Shown here: positions 25,201 through 40,100 of the stretch, piece after piece
Position numbering within the stretch: position 1 is the stretch's first letter
Layout: each line of letters begins with the position of its first letter
From: Strongyloides papillosus
Lineage: Eukaryota; Nematoda; Chromadorea; Rhabditida; Strongyloididae
Length of the DNA: 64,000 nucleotides
Reading direction: 5' to 3'
Assembly (NCBI GenBank): GCA_005656395.1
Contig: SRSI01000028.1
Coordinates: 434,001 to 498,000, forward strand
Notes under the pieces: model-generated
Seen by the model: only the letters and a program-made list of their open reading frames with translations
Database searches by the model: none
What the model was told of the DNA's origin: nothing
Made by a program: the position numbers and the translations under genes

Positions 25201-28200
25201 TTCAATTGATTTTTAGAGTATGATGTAATAAATAAAAAAAATGTTTTTAGAGTTTTTATATTATTTAAAGTTCATTTTTTTCTATATTTTTGAGTGGTAA
25301 TACTTATTAGTAAGTTTTAAAGAAAGACATTATGATAACATTTTTTCCCTTTACTTTTTTTTAAAAAATATTTACTTGGAAGTAGTATGTATTTTTGTGA
25401 TGACAACATTCATTCCTCATGGTATAAGGTCATTAAAAAGTTGTCCTAAAAAAATATCCCTGATGTTTAGATTTCTCTGGGTGATATGTAAAAGATTTTT
25501 TTTCCATTGTACTAAACAAGTTTTGATGATTCACCAATACTTTTTTTGACAAAATACCATTTAACAAATGGATTCATAATTGAAACTGCCTTTGAAGAAA
25601 TTTAAAAATGGTAGATTAAATTATCTGAGTACTAAGTAAAGAAGAATATATACATATAAGGAATATCTTTTTTAAATTCAGTTTTTTTTACTCTTAATGG
25701 CTTTTGTTCTTAAATTTTAGAAACTATTGATGATACCATAGTAACAACAAAAATAAAATTTTGTTAAAGTACAATTTATTTGTTTTAGATATATTTATTG
25801 ATGTGTACGGGAGGGAGTAATTATTGTTAAACCATCATAATTATAATGTTTTTGGCGCCTTTAATGACATATACAAATGGAAAACTAAAAATGTCACAAA
25901 CACACATAAATTATCATTCCTATTCACCAGACATTGTATAAAAGTTTAATACTTATTTAAATTTCATAACATGTTTTTTTATATAATTATTGGGACATTA
26001 TAGTAGTGTAGAAAGTTAAAAGTCACTATAAGCAGCACTTTGTTTTCTCTTTTCAGTTGGTTAGCTTCATCGTGTACTTAAAAAATACGTAATTACAAGT
26101 TGTAAGAAAAGTCCCTGGTGCAGGTAAAGTTCTTAAGCAGGGTGGTAAGACTTTATTCATGATAAAAAGAATTTCTAGCTGTTTCTTAATACATTCATTT
26201 AAATTACAAAAAAACGATGATGAATAAAATACACTTTATAGTTATGAAATTTCAAAACATAACATCATCTTGTATACACAAAAAAGAAGCAAAAAATTTC
26301 GAAATATGTGTCATAATTACTTTTATTTATCTACACACGTCTAAACAAAAACTATCTTAAGGGGTGAAAATTTTATATAATTATGAAAAATTAAACAATA
26401 TACTTTTTTTCCTTTTTTAATTTATTAGCTTATGACATAAACAATAAATTATTTATTTTTATCAGATAAGTTGTTGAATTTATGCAGAGAAAAAAATAAA
26501 GTAATAAAATTGAAAAAATTAAATGACGTCTTTTGTCAAAATATAGAGAAATGAAGAAATGATAATATTGTGTGAAGAAAGTAATTTTAGAGGAAAAATA
26601 CTATATTGCTACTATCAATACATTTATTCAAATAATTAAATTCCCGCATACATTAAAGTAATAAAACTAATAAATTGTGTCTAGCAATTAAATATAAATA
26701 CTTTTTTAGATTGTACCTTAATATTTCATGAAATTTACATGAAATTAAATGATTTATATAATTTATTAAAAAAGCAAAATCCAACATTTTTGACAAAGAA
26801 TTGTTTAAATTTTCTTAAACCATTTTGTTTAATCAAATAAATAGTATCCTATGAATATTACTATATAGACCATATGATTCTACAAATTCAAGTTTTAATC
26901 TGTCAAATTGAATTGTCTAATTGTCTGACTTAACTTTAATCATTTTATTGATATTATAATCAAATTCAAAAATTATAATCTCATTCACTTGATTGCTCTT
27001 AAAATTCTTAAGACCACTTAAAATTTTATTGAAAGTTATACCCTTACAGTTAATATCGATAATTATGAATAATCTAGGTCTGTAACATAATTGAAATATA
27101 AAGGTAATGTTTATTGAAAATGTTGAGACGGTTATATAACTTTACTTTTATTGGATTACATCCAAATTCATAACGCTATTCGATTAATTGGTTTTATAGT
27201 ACTGAGATCATAATTCATATTTCTCAATATTATGCATTTTATAAGGATTTATTGTAAACACAAATTTCAATAATTGGTATAATTCAAAAATAACTTTAAC
27301 AGTACAGATTGTATCATCTTTTTACAGTAAAACTATTTCATAATTTGGAAAAATTAATTTTTATAGAGTATTGAAATTTCATTTACAAATAAAAATGCAC
27401 ATTTAATTACATTTAAAAAATATGTCAGTAGTGGTGGATAAATTAAATTTATCAACGAGGGAAAATATATTTATTTACTCAGATTACAATTCTTTTAACT
27501 TTGAAGGATTAATTTAATATTTTAAAGTAAAGTAACACCGAAGAGATACATTTTAGCACTTCAGGTTAAACATCATCACTTGTATCAAGTTTCAAAGTAT
27601 CGAAACTTTTATGTCTACAAAATAAATGGAATAAATTTGACAAGTAGAATATTTTTTTTTATAAAAATTAATGCTGAATTTTGAAGTATAATGAAATAAG
27701 AGTATGAATTTCGTCTAGATGTATTTCTTTATCAATCTTATATTAATTTATTATATCATTTAAAAATGTAAATTTTCTTGTGGAAGTTAAGTATATATTT
27801 TATTCGTAAAAATAAAGTGTGATTATTAATAGTCTATAGGATTCGAAATAAAAGTATCATTTTAATGATATTTTTAAAGAGATATGTTTTCTGAATAATA
27901 AGATAATGTGAAGATGATAACTTACGCTAATCAACTATAATCACTTTTATGTAAAATTTTGTTAAGTACCCCTAAATAATTTGAATAACAGTTATGATTA
28001 AAATTATGTTACTTTCTGATCATATATTAAGTATTAAAATAACAAATCGTAATAAAAAACCTTCATTAAAATTAAATTATTTCAACTACTGATCCTTAAG
28101 AACAGAATGTTAAAATAGAGTTTTCCTCAATTCTAATCTTTGTCCTATCGTTTTAATTGCTTCTTTTTTAGAAATTAAAAAGTTGAACGAAATATCATTG

Positions 28201-31200
28201 AATAACGTTTCATGAAAAAAAGGATATCTTATTGGTATCAGAAAACTATATATTTCCTTGTTTAATAAGTGTTTTATAATTAAATATAAAAATAAAGATA
28301 TTTTTATAGTATGTACATATCTTTTGTAGTCTTTAGATTATAATGATATTTTTTTGTTTTTGATTCTTTTTTTATGATTTAAATCTTCCACCATTATTTT
28401 ATTTCCTGTACCATTACTGCTTTTAATAATATATAATATAAACAAATATTATTTTATTGGTTTTCATAGAATTAAATAATATATTCAAAGCATGAAGTTT
28501 TGTTTAATTAAAATAAAGCATTGTTATAATCCAAATATCTATAAAAAAGAACTTTTTTATTTTACATCATTATAATAATCAAAATGATAGTCGCTAAATA
28601 GAACAATAATGTAATAAACAAAATAATTATCGATGAATGATTCCTTTGTACTTTAAGATTAATTATGTTAAGTAACAGATTACACATTATCATCATATGA
28701 TTTAAATAATTTTAATTACTAAATATCAAAAAAGAAGACGGAAATATGAAAAATGAAAAAAATTTTATAGTACAATTGGTTATCTTTTGGAATATCCACT
28801 ATTTTTAAGGAAGTTAAAAGGCAAATATAATACTTTGTGATTAAACTCAATGAAAAGGAATTTTATAAAACGTTGTCTACCTATAAAGACAGAGTTTTTT
28901 CATTTTATTAAGTGACAAAAAAGTATGTCTGTTGTCAAAATCATTTTGCACTTTATTGTATAAGAAATTAAAATAAAAAGACTTTATGTAATGTAAAGTT
29001 TGTGTAATTTTTAAATTTTATACTTAAACAAATAAAAGTTAATTTATTCTTAAATTTTTAATAATAACTTGAAAATTAACCTATAAATGTTGAGTATTTA
29101 CTTTTTACTTCACATTCAATTAAAAATATGACTTAATTCTTGTATAACATATAAGTAAAATACATGTATATCAAACTACAAACAAAACAGTCATACTTAA
29201 GAGCATAATACACAATATTTATTTTTCGTTGCTGTCGAACTTTTTAGTGCACTCCAAAAAAAATTATTATTGTAGAAATTTTAATATAGTAATAAAAAAA
29301 TTTTTATATGAATATTTTATCACAATATGTCTACTTTTATGATATTTTCTTGATATAGAGTTTGTTAAAATATTAAATTTTTACAAAGTTAATATTACTG
29401 TAACAGTCATTTTATATAATATATAAAGTTTCAAATTTAATAAGAATTAAAGATAACTATCTTAAATCACTAGCTTTTTATAGTTGTTTCCTTAAATAAG
29501 GATGAGAATTATTTCTAAAATAAATTCCGTTGACAGTGATTATATCGTGATTTTAAGATTCAAATTAAGATTTTTAGAAAAAAGTTGACGAATATGAAAG
29601 AGTATGGGATAATTTTGAACCGGATAAAAAAATATATTTAAGAAATAAACAGAATAATAGATGCACGAACATATATAAAATATATTTGTCAAAAATATTT
29701 TAGTAATTTTACTTATAATATCATTCACCAGACATATGAAATGTAAAAAAAATAATGAATATATTAAACTATTGGGAAACTTAAATTACTCGTAATAGCA
29801 AAAATCGGAAGACTTTTAATTAAATGGTTAATTTGCCATTAAGAGTCATAGTAAATCATTTATAAGTGTATGTTAGCAAATTATATATAAAAATATCATC
29901 TACATTTAAATAATTCCAAATTTTTAATAAATAATTTTTTTTCTACTCAAAATAAACATATTCATTTTGTATTCTATCATTTTAAGTATTCATCTTTATA
30001 GTAGAAATAAATTCAATTTCCATAAAATTATGTGTGATTTATTTAGATCACGATATAAATAAAATATTATATATTATACAAAAAATTCGAATAAATAAAT
30101 CAAAAAACATACTTTCTAAATGTTCGATTCTCATTTTGAATTTTGACTTACAAAATTAGTAGTTAAATATAAATTTCTAAAATTTAGAAATATGTTTGAA
30201 TACAACTTTTCATGGTACAGAAATTGATCAACTGTTGAAAAACAAAAATAAGGGACATAAAGTGAATGTTTTTTCTCGCTATGGTATCGTTACTATCAAA
30301 GAGTATTTTTATTATTTTCATTACTCTAGTATTTATGAATATAGAGGTATTAAGGTGATAAACTGCCCTTTAATTTTCGTATGTCTATTGCACGCATACA
30401 TACATATTATTATAAGAAATTTTTAAATTGCAGGATGTTAATAAAAAATGTTTAAAGATTTTGTAGTTATTTAAGAAACTTAAATAAACAAGTTATATAT
30501 ATTTATAATTTAGCAATAAATTTAGACAGAATTTTGGATTATATTTATAAAAGTAGTAAAAATGATATGATATTCTTAAACGTACAGAAATAATTTAAAG
30601 ATTTGGTCTTTAAAAATCATCATGTTCATAATAAAAATAATTGATGACATTATTTTCAATTAATATATTATTATGTATTTAATTAAAATACTAATAAAAA
30701 TTTTTTAAAAAGTAACTGAATTTGTTGCTTCCTTCATCAAAAAATTTTATTGGTTGTTAATAAAAATATTCACATCTTTTTTTAATGCCTATAGCCATGA
30801 ATTAACTAAATATATTCTTGTCAAACTCAAACAATTCTTGTGTAGATTTCTGTTGAATATGAAATAGTTGATATCACTTTTTATCATAATAACATAACAA
30901 ATTATTAATCGATGTACATGAAAGAGTAACTCTTTAACACCTTCTTATAAAATGATTACAAAAATATAAATATTTTTGTATTTATAAAACGTGTTATTCA
31001 GTTGTTTTTAAACACAATCTATTATCTATTAAAATCATGTTAGAAAATATTATTAAATAAGGTCAAAAGTTAATACATTTATAAATTTTTTTATTATCGG
31101 TTGTTGCGATAAAGTGGCAAAAATTTTAGTGTAAAATGACACAGTAATTTATTTTATAGTTAAGTTATTACAATAATTGTAAGGTACATAAAAAATATGA

Positions 31201-34188
31201 GCATTTTCTCAGCATATTGTTAAATGGGAAATTGATAAATTTAAAAGAATGTTCATAATTTATACTATTCTAAAAATTTTATTTTTATAAAATGTAAAAT
31301 TAAATAATTTTTTGTATCACAAGCTAGAGAAAATAAAGTAGTTTTAAGTGATAGCGGGCATTTGTTATTTTTAAAATTTATGTCTCTCAGAATGAGATAA
31401 TTGAAGTTTAAAAATAGAAAAAAATTACAAATGACTCGAAAAATTTGTTTAATTTTGACGTACCTAGTGTGGTATTATAAATATATTCAATAATAAAATT
31501 AAATTGCTTAGAAAATGAATAGTATTTATTTTATCATTTTCAACAATAAAAGCAAAAATTTAATCATCAATTACTTTTATAATATTAATAATAAGAACAC
31601 TAATTTTAAAAAATAACGAAAACCTGTTATCGCCCAAAACTACAATTTTTTCAACTAATGAAATTTTTGCAAATTTGACATTATTTTAAGACAATGTTCT
31701 CATCTTACAGTTTAACTTCTTTTTCTTCATTCTATTTCAAGTTCTATGTGAGTAGTCAATTTTGAAGCTAGCCAAAAATGTACATAATGTATCTTTTTTA
31801 CTTTAAGAAGTATAAATAAATTTTTTTCCTGATTTTTTAATATTTAAACTTTTAATCAAGATTAACATTTGTATTAGATTTTTAAGTAGACATGTTTTGT
31901 AAGTTTAATTCCTTTTTTATTTTTCTATCATTATTTATTCAAATTTTTAAACTTAATATAACTGATGAATAATTTAGAAATAATCGTTATAAAAATGTTT
32001 ATTTTTTGATTTTAATTTGCCTTCTGTGAATGGATATTATACATAATGTAAAAAAGAATCTGGTTGTAAAAATAAGTATTATACCATTTAAAAAAAATCG
32101 GAAAAAGTTACTGATTAGAAATGGTAAATAGGGTTTTTTTAAAAAAATTTCGGTGGTTCAAAAATGTTTTCCAATAAAACAAAAGTTACTTCGGTTTTGA
32201 AAATAGGTGTACCAACGAGTCTGTATACATGAAATAAAGACCTGACAGAGTATTTTCCCGATAATATAAACTTTAATGAGGTATTTCTGATCAAAAATGT
32301 GATTCATTGGTGTATTTAAAGCAAATAAAGTAATTCCATACAAAAGAATATGTAATAATTTTTCTTCATACAAATTTTTAAAAAAAAAATAGTTAAAATA
32401 ATCCATTAAATTAAACTTATTCTTAAGAATTATTTATATAAAGTGATAATATCTCTGAATTCATCTATTAAATTGCTTTATATAAAATTTATACGAAAAA
32501 TGCTTGTAAGCAATTTAGTTATACTAAAATAGTTTTATGAATCTTCTATTATAATAATATCATTTTTTGAGGCAACTTTTTAAATGATTTCTTTAAATGC
32601 TTTAATTATTAAACATAATAACACTTGAAACACTTTTTAAATTGACTGTAATTGAAAAAAACGAGTAAACTATGTTTACTTTTTGAATAACTTCTTTCAC
32701 AAACGATCTACATAAAAAGATATCATTAAAATTATCTTTATCTAATTAAAAACATTCCTAGAAATACTTTTAGAGTACTTTCTATTGACATTTTGAATAT
32801 TAAATTAATTGAAATACTTTTAAGGATCAGTTTTTACATAGATAAAAATCTTTCAAAACATTTCTGTTATACTAAAATCATTTTAATAAATTATATTTTG
32901 CGTCAGAACTAACTTATTAAAGCTTATTTTATCAAAAAATTATACATTAACTATTTAGCTCATATTTACAATTTTGTTGAAATACATATTTTTCAAAGTC
33001 TAGGCAACTTTATGTTATATGGACAACTTCTGTAGATTATCTATTAAAATTTCTAATTAATTTTTATTTTTAAAGAATAACTTTGGTGAACCACTTAAAT
33101 TATTAAAAAATAACCTCATTTGTCATTTTTTCACGCAATTTAATACAATAATATTTTCAAAAATTTAATAAATCTCGACAAGGAAGATCAACAAACAATT
33201 AATCTTAAGAATATCATACTTAGGGGTATTATTCAAGTATTTAACTTTTATTAATAGTTAAAACATTTAAAAATTATTAAATTTTGTTTATTTTACTAAA
33301 GTGTTCAAATCTTTGTGTTAACAAGAATGGCGTAGTTCTAAATTAGTTTTTTAAATTATAGTTTAGAAATAAATCTTCGGAAGTTGTTTTACATTAATTT
33401 CTGATATGATCAAAGTTAACTCGTCAAAATTATGTTATTTTTTCTCTATAAAGTGTTAGATTAATTTAAATTTTTATAAAATTATGTAAAATCGTTTTAT
33501 CAATACAACTGTAAATTGTTTTTAACTGATTATTTACATTTAATAGTTTTCACGAAGCATATAACATATTTGTTAATTTATACATCTTATTGAATTTTAT
33601 TACTTTTAGAGTTTGGTTTTTTTTATTGATACACAATATTATCCTTCCTATGCATTGTGACTATTCGTATTTATAAAATATAAAACATAAATTTATAAAA
33701 AGCATTTGTGACAGAAATTTTTGCATTAAAAAATTGAATTAATATTCTTAATTTATAAAATTACTGCCCTTTTCATATTTTAAAATATTTTTTACAGCTT
33801 TTAATGATTATTACTATATATACAATACATTTAAAATTATGTTCTTAGCTTTAAGATAACAAGCATACTTAAAAATCTATTTTTAAAGTTATCAAAAGAG
33901 GCTAATTATTGAAACAAATAAAATGTTTATCTTATCAATCAAATTTATGTTTACTATCAAGAAATCATAGAAATATCAACACAAAAAAACATAATTTTTC
34001 GTTGTGTTAGTAATTAATTTTTAAATTAAATCATTCATCGTTATTAAAATATGCAATTTTGGATATTATCACCAACACGACGAAAAATAGTGCCTCTTTC
34101 TGTGAGAAACATAGTTTATTATTTCAGTTTCCCCATTTAAAAAATGGAAAATTTGAAATTTATACAAAACCTTAACTATTCATTCTAC
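22260..34188. other. Gene-poor region, about 12 kb
   Basis: Longest stretch without a supported protein gene, lying between the kinase 5' end and the reductase stop codon. Frames of 60-100 codons (for example 23739-24041, 30196-30426, 32158-32406) have AT-driven composition (Ile, Lys, Asn, Tyr, Phe), no splice partners and no recognisable domains. Islands of higher GC interrupt it at about 23650-23830, 25400-25500, 25800-25900 and 26040-26160; the first is described separately, and the last can form a small interrupted hairpin. Confidence 0.55.
23654..23765 (+). ncRNA. Candidate structured RNA with T5 run at its end
   Basis: A GC-rich island in AT-rich DNA. TTTCGC (23654-23659) and GCGAAA (23664-23669) form a perfect hairpin with a 4-nt loop. 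Alternatively TGCGAAACGGG (23663-23673) pairs, with small bulges, with CCCATCGCTTGCGCA (23719-23733), enclosing an inner hairpin ACATTA/TAATGT (23691-23696 with 23704-23709) extended by GG/CC. A TTTTT at 23761-23765 could end RNA polymerase III transcription. No open frame runs through it on either strand. I cannot assign it to tRNA, snRNA or a known snoRNA by eye; strand is inferred from the T run. Confidence 0.35.
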
Positions 34189-35171
34189 TTATTGCCTTTC
34201 TTTAATCAAACTATCCTCTGGATGTCCAATACTGAATTCGAATTTGAATAGTCTTTTTCTGTATGAAACAGCATTTAATTCATTGACTTCTTCCTCAGTT
34301 AAAGTAAAATCAAATATTTTTGAATTTTGAACTATTCTTTCTGGGGTAACAGATTTTGGAATAACAGCAATATTCCTTTGAATCAAGTGACGTAATAATA
34401 TTTGAGCTGTTGTTTTATTATACTTTTCGGCCAATTTTGTGGCAACTTCATCACTCAAAGCTTCTTTGCTTTCCTCAAAATGAGCTAATTTAAAGTTAAA
34501 TCTTCCTGGAGAGCCGATTGGAGCATATGCAGTAAGAGAGATTTTATATTCATCACAAATTTGTTGATGATCAAATTGAGGCCAGTAAATGTGTAACTCA
34601 ACTTGAGAATTATGAATAGGAACCTTGGCAACGTTCATAATTCTTCTAATTTGTTCATTTGAGAAATTTGAAACTCCGATAGCTTTAGCTAACCCTTTTT
34701 CGTAAACTTCTTCCATTCCTTGCCACGTATCTTCCACCTTAACTGAATGATCTTGCTCTTTGAATTCATAATCATAGCATGTTGGAGCATGAATAAGATA
34801 TAAATCAACATAATCGAGTTGTAATCTTTTTAAAGAACCATTCAATTCAGATTCAACATCCTCCTTTCTAAGATGAGTGCACCATAGTTTTGTTGTTATA
34901 AAAACTTCCTCTCTTTTTAATTTTCCAGACATAAAATATTCTTGGAGAACTTCTCCAATTTCACTTTCATTTTCATAGCATTTAGCAGTATCGATTAAAC
35001 GATATCCATTGTCTAATGCAACTCTAACGGCATTTCTAACATCTTCAGGTGGAGACTAAAAGAAATAATACGATTTATTTTTTTGAAACATACCTGCCAA
35101 GTTCCAAGTCCTAACAGGGGCATTTTATAGCCATTAGAAAGTGTAATTGATGCAGTACCTGGTGAACTCAT
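34189..35171 (-). CDS. Aldo-keto reductase
   Basis: NAD(P)H-dependent oxidoreductase of the AKR superfamily, a cytosolic (alpha/beta)8 barrel reducing aldehydes and ketones. Exons 35171-35094 and 35055-34189 with a 39-bp phase 0 intron; 314 residues, the normal family length. The catalytic tetrad is complete: Asp48 and Tyr53 in LIDTAKCYENE, Lys82 in ITTKLW, His115 in LIHAPTC. AKR signature 2 appears as EEVYEKGLAKAIGVSNF, and the cofactor-binding IPKS motif as VIPKSVTPERIV. The start ATG lies 2 nt after a TTTTAG acceptor, as expected for a trans-spliced nematode mRNA. The physiological substrate is not predictable. It is divergently arranged with the EOGT gene. Confidence 0.93.
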
Positions 35172-35173
35172 AT

Positions 35174-35175
35174 CT
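35174..35175 (-). promoter_or_regulatory. Likely spliced-leader trans-splice acceptor of the reductase
   Basis: On the minus strand a T-rich tract ending TTTTTAG stands directly before AT-ATGAG, leaving a 2-nt leader before the start codon. Nothing upstream looks like a cis-spliced coding exon, so an SL acceptor is the simplest reading. Confidence 0.5.
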
Positions 35176-37152
35176 AAAAATAAAAAAGTATAAAATTGTA
35201 ATTAAATCTAAAGAGTACAAGGTAGTAAAAACAAATATAATGGTTCAGTATTGATTCTTTTATACTTATATAGCGTAAAACTTTACTAAGCACGATTATA
35301 ATCTAATAGCATTTATAATACGTACATTACAATAAATATTTTAGATTTTTATAAAGAAATATAGGTTACACAAATACTCATTTTAACTATCAAATGGTGT
35401 GTTATCAATAAGACTAAAGGAATTTTTTTTATTAATATGATGTCAATATTTCGAGATCTTAAACTTTGGGGAAATATTTTTCCTAGAATGATAAGAAATA
35501 TTTTATTAGAAGAAAGTGTTCTTTATGCAACTGTAAATATTTGAAAATTAATTTTTAATCTTTTTTTATTTAGACAACTTTATAACTACCTACAATAAAT
35601 TAAACAATAAAAAGTCCATTATTATTTATAGCTTATCAATTTATTACACTTTCCATAATTTAAAGGTCTTTTTTACAATTACTTTTATTGTGCAGCAATT
35701 CAAAATCAATTCAGAATGACTCAACTGTATTATATAAAGGAAAAGATTATTATTTTATGCTGGTCTGTAAAAAAATTATTATTATAAAATGGAAGTTTTC
35801 TGTCACAACATTCTTATTTCTGTTTAATAATTTTTTAAATTGATAAATGATAATCCTTATATTATTTTACATAATTTACCAAAGTAGATTTGAAAAAATG
35901 TTATTTCAAGAGTAATTTAATTTTTATAAAAATGTTGGTTTTTTTAAATGATGATAACGTTGAAATTACTATGTAGATTACAAAAAAATCCACCATTAAA
36001 CATTTTTTATGATTGATAAATTTATGATTTGATTTTAATTTTCAAAATGTATTATTCAACAAAAAAAATAATAAAAAAATTTTTTAAACTGTTTCTTATC
36101 AGAAATAGATCTTTTACTAAAAAACTACCTTATGTGGTAGAATATAAAAGTTTCATCTCTTTTTAAAATTAACCCTTCACACGTAGCAATTAAATTATCA
36201 ATTTTAAAGAAACATTATTTAATTATGAAGAAATTATTTTAACTTGACATTTTTTAACCGTATCACGCTTAAATTAATGTCGAACTTCTTTTTTACAGCA
36301 TTTTTTAAGACCGTTTTTTGGGCGTTTTATTAGCAAGGTTAAAAACTTATTTATACACAATTTTTATTATCAATTTACTCGCGGAAATAAATTTTTCTTT
36401 TAAAAATCTAAATTACCATGATTACGAAAAGTAATAAACATCTAACCTTACGGAAACTATTAAATAATGATTATTAAATATTATCTTTTTGTTCCTAATG
36501 GAAATATTTATAAGTTGTAAAAACATTTTTTTAACTTTATTTATTATAAATAAATAATATATAATAATGTTTAATGAGATATAGCATTACTAATAGTTGA
36601 TTTCTGATAATGAATTCTGAAATATGTAATAGAATAAAATTTAATCTATCAAAAAAGTATAATAATATAAAGATAGTTTAAGTAAACAAAAAGTACAAAT
36701 AACTTAAAATGCCAAAATATACTGAAAAAATCTTTTAATAAAAAAGCGTAAAAACACTAATAACTTTATTTAAGATTAACTTATTTTCATTTGTTTTGCA
36801 ATATATTCTTTAAAAGTTGTTTAATAAGAATAATGTCATTAGAAATATCAAGTTTTAAAAATTTTCTATTATTTTAAAATGTTAAAACCAATTCTCATAT
36901 GCTATGTCAGAAAAAGGTACAAATAAAACGATGAAAATGCATTTCATTAATTTACTGTTTGATTTTATTGAACACTATGCACTTCTTATCAAAAAAGCAG
37001 CGACATTGATTTGTATGTCAATTAATAAAGTGAGATGAACGACTAGGAAGAAATTATATATCTATAAACTTTTTACATTTATCAAATTTTATTAATTGTA
37101 TTAAAAATACAATATATAAAATTGTACCATCTTTCCAAAAACTTTAGTTTTA
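35176..37152. other. Divergent intergenic region between reductase and EOGT
   Basis: About 2 kb separating two genes transcribed away from each other, so it must contain both promoters. AT-rich; no additional gene seen. Confidence 0.6.
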
Positions 37153-40100
37153 ATGAATATTTTAATAAATTTATTTGCACTATTATTATTAGTTTTTAAT
37201 GTTAATACAATAAAACTTCCGAATAAATACAGTTGTTGGGGATATGAAGATAATTGTCAATTTAATTCAAGTTTTTCTGGTTCTAAAATAAAATGCAAAA
37301 AAAATATGCCAATTAATCAAAAAAAATTATTTTTTGATCGTGGTGATTTTGGTTATATTAAACCTCATATATCATCTTTGAAAGTTATATGTGATTCAAA
37401 TAATCACAGTGATGGTTCATTCTTAGAGTGTTCTGATCACTTGCGATATTGTAAAGCAAAAAATATATATTTTGACTTAAAAAGTTTAAATCCGAAAACA
37501 ACAAAAAGGTTTATTTAAATTACCTTATAATTAACTATATTTTTTATAGATATAAAGAAGATGTTATTAATGAAGGAGAAGTTGGTGGTAATTGTAAAGT
37601 TAAATTTAATAAGAACTTATTAAAAAGCAGGCTTGATCAAAAAGGATATCTCCAAACATGGGCACAGGAATTGGAAAATTTTGATAGTTATGATAACTTT
37701 AAAATTGACGATAATAATTGTGATGTTGTTTTTGAGAGACCAACAATAATTATTAAATTAGATGCTTCCGTTAATATGTACCACCATTTTTGCGATTTTC
37801 TCAATCTTTATGCATCTCAACACATATGTAATAATTTTACTTTAAACTACGATATTTTATGGTGGGATACTTCACTTCAAGGGTATGTTGATGAAATATT
37901 TGGTGATGTATGGAAAGCTTTTTCTAATTCCAAACCAAAAGAATTAATACATTTTTCTGGAAAGAAATTATGTTTCAAAGAGGCATTATTTCCATTACTG
38001 TCTAGACAGATAATGGGACTATTTTATAATACTCCAATACCAGATGGTTGTTCAGGAACTGGATTATTTATCTCGTTTCATTATCATCTTATTGAAAGGT
38101 TAAACATCTCACAGAATGGTCCTAAATTAAACAAATTACGTGTAACCTTTTTATCTAGATCAACAAATTTTAGAAGAATAATGAATGCAGAAAAAGTAAG
38201 TTGCACCATTATAAAAATATTTTTTGATACTAAAAAACTGAAATTACTAAGGATGTAATAATAATTTATATTCCAGTTTGCACACCAATAGAAGCATTCT
38301 CAGTTTCATCATCATTAACTTCCATTCTCCTAACTTGTTTTAATTCAATAGGTACAAGAACAGTTTGATGACCTATTGGTTCACTTATAAAATATCCTCT
38401 CCTCACTGTTCCATCTTTTAATTTTTTCATATTTGTATATAAATGGTATAATATTGCAAGGCAAGCTATTGCTTCAATTGGTGATAATAACATATGTAAA
38501 CTATACATTGCGATTCTTGTATATGTAACAATTCTATTACTATTAAGTAAATTAGCTTGTGCAAAATTCCATCCTTGATCTCTTATCTCACGATCCTCAT
38601 TATAAATAAGATATGCTGTCCAAAAAAATAATATTATAGATAGGAGAGTACATATAAATGATGTGCATATTGATAGGTACATTAATGGACGACATGGTTT
38701 ACGTATTATAAAGTATAATAATATTACTCCATTTATTATAAAAATGATACTTGTTATCATTGAAAAATAATATGGAGATCCATCATAAAAATAGCATATA
38801 ACTGAAAACATTAATAATTGTATTGCTGTGCCAAAAGCAATAAGTGATATTGTAAAAAGAGTTTTTATGTTAGTTATTAAAATTCTATTAGTTAGTATTT
38901 GTTCTATCTATAAAGGTATTAAAAAATAATTAAAAATTAATTTAAATGGAGGAAAATCGTAACCTGATAACTTTGTGTCATTCCTGTTCCCCTGGAGGTT
39001 TGCGAATCGAACAAATTTCCCGTTTGAGCTAAATTAACTGTCGTCCTGATAGTTGATCTTGTTGTAATTGTATCGTCAGAGTTATCAGTAATCATTGACT
39101 CACTGTACTGTTGGTCATAAATATTTTGTAATCCATAGGTATCACGATAATATAATGGTGATGGAAATGATGGAATATTCTTAAAAATAAATTTATGATA
39201 TTTTTTGATAATTCAAGATAATTACCCTACCTGTTGACTACTTGATGAGGATCTATAGGCCATTGGTGGTGTTGACATTATTTTAAATAGAAATAATATA
39301 TTATTAATTATTCATTCAATAGTTTTAATATAAAATATTATAATAATGATAATATTTCTTAATTTCTATTTCTTTTGACTTTTTACTTTTCAAAAAGTCT
39401 TTTTAAAGTTTAGATATATATTAATAGATTTATAATATATCAATGAATCAAAAATGAGGAAATAAAAAAAGAATAAAGAAAATTAGATTATGAAGTACTA
39501 CATTAAATTAAAACTATTTTACAACTATTCTTATAATAAAATATAACTAGAGTAAAAATTTTAAAAATTACTATGTGAAACAAGTCAATAGTTATAGTAT
39601 AGTAAAAGAGTATTTTTCAATTAAAATGCCAATAAATATATATATATAAATATATACATATATTTATTGCTAAGAATAAAATGCTATAATATATTTTATC
39701 TGATTGATTAACATATTACTTCAAAATTTTTAGTTAATCTGAAACATTTGTCTTAAATTAAATAGTGCCAAGTTTTGCAAGTAAATAATTATATATCGAT
39801 AGATTAATATATAAAAGAATAAAATATATTAATAACAATAAATACTTTTTATTGTTAAATAAAAAATTTTTTTAGTATAAATTTTGATGAATCATGCAAA
39901 ATTATTGCCTTTTTTATTATTATTGTTTTATAGCTTGTTGATTTGTTAAATAATGACTTTGGTAATGAAATTGAGGTACAACTAGTTGATTATAATTCAA
40001 AGATACCATTTTTAAAGCAAATTGAAATATCACATAATACAGATATATTTATCGGTATTCATGGTTCTGGTTTAACACACCTTCTATTTTTACCTGATTG

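Noticed and set aside
30196..30426. 76-codon plus-strand frame in the gene-poor region
   Set aside because: No similarity, no splice partners, AT-driven composition, although it has a slightly richer stretch at its start.
22260..34188. Search for tRNA, SL RNA, 5S rRNA and transposon remains in the gene-poor region
   Set aside because: No tRNA B-box (GGTTCGANTCC), no SL-like leader next to a donor, and no transposase or reverse-transcriptase frame could be seen by eye.
39640..39670. TA-rich alternating tract
   Set aside because: Short low-complexity DNA typical of this base composition, not a defined repeat or origin.
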